From a virus, in the IMG/VR virus record IMGVR_UViG_3300037487_002334, positions 1 to 48,103 of that record: a stretch of DNA of 48,103 nt, one strand, 5' to 3'. Shown piece by piece: positions 47,991 through 48,103 of the stretch (its first letter is position 1; each line of letters opens with the position of its first letter). The position numbers and the translations under genes were made by a program. Under the pieces are notes generated by a model. The model was not told the DNA's origin. It made no database searches and was given only the letters and a program-made list of their open reading frames with translations.

Positions 47991-48005
47991 CTTTTATATT
48001 TGTTC
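47991..48005 (-). promoter_or_regulatory. Putative late promoter motif GAACAAATATAAAAG (leftward)
   Basis: Copy of the shared motif on the minus strand, 34 bases before the ATG at 47971 and just after the stop of the gene entering from the right edge. Confidence 0.52.
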
Positions 48006-48008
48006 CGT

Positions 48009-48103
48009 TTACTCAATTGTTTGTATTTTTATCTTTTTAGCAGAACATGACCCACTTATACATTCTAAAGATGGTGAATGTGATCCAGTACGTATAACTT
48101 TTG
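48009..48103 (-). CDS. C-terminal fragment of a gene from the right edge
   Basis: The last 30 residues of a leftward reading frame (T-G-S-H-S-P-S-L-E-C-I-S-G-S-C, then A-K-K-I-K-I-Q-T-I-E) are open from the edge to a TAA at 48009. The stop is directly followed by a promoter motif, as at other unit ends. The sequence is too short to identify. Confidence 0.5.
   Translation of the reverse strand, partial: KVIRTGSHSPSLECISGSCSAKKIKIQTIE

Overview
The window is part of a large, AT-rich tailed phage with a contractile tail (myovirus), probably a jumbo-type genome. The evidence is a T4-like structural set: tail sheath, tail tube, a gp26-type baseplate/chaperone protein, gp25, a gp6-type baseplate wedge protein, a 1783-residue tape measure protein, a gp48/54-type tube initiator, a gp27-type hub candidate and a large terminase. 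Genes are tightly packed, often overlap, and carry strong AGGAGG-like ribosome sites. TAA, TAG and TGA are all used as stops, so the standard bacterial code fits. The host cannot be named from this sequence.

Layout. 1-2.5 kb: small membrane proteins, a beta-rich protein, and a minus-strand cluster with a helical/zinc-ribbon putative regulator. 2.6-6.9 kb: a plus-strand unit with a PKD-like virion protein, three unknown proteins (one internally duplicated and Ala/Gly-rich) and an M15-type endolysin, ending in a region with three hairpins. 7.0-10.9 kb: a minus-strand operon with a MoxR-like AAA+ ATPase and a metallopeptidase/VWA partner. 11.1-23.2 kb: a plus-strand tail and baseplate module interrupted by a GIY-YIG homing endonuclease. 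23.3-28.7 kb: a minus-strand operon of 17 translationally coupled small genes, 16 of them apparently divergent members of one unrecognised family and one encoding a WW(D/N)PxKFNW repeat protein. 28.8-35.3 kb: tape measure with a C-terminal muralytic-like domain, then the tube initiator. 35.3-37.3 kb: two minus-strand proteins, one acidic and disordered. 37.4-38.5 kb: a plus-strand cluster of small membrane and zinc-binding proteins. 38.6-44.9 kb: minus-strand glycine-rich adhesin-like paralogs, a HELQH putative metallopeptidase and the large terminase. 45.0-46.3 kb: a plus-strand cluster with a membrane-anchored 3D-domain protein. 46.4-48.1 kb: minus-strand hub candidate and zinc-ribbon protein.

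Regulation. A motif of the form GAACAAATWATAAAAG occurs ten times, on both strands, 24-76 bases before start codons of mostly structural genes. It is the best candidate for the phage late promoter. Rho-independent terminators close most units. Three of them carry the shared string GAACAAAAAAAAG, whose first seven bases match the promoter motif.

The most unusual feature is the 5.4-kb paralog array between the gp6-type gene and the tape measure gene. At several junctions the conserved C-terminal codons of one paralog also form the Shine-Dalgarno and start of the next.
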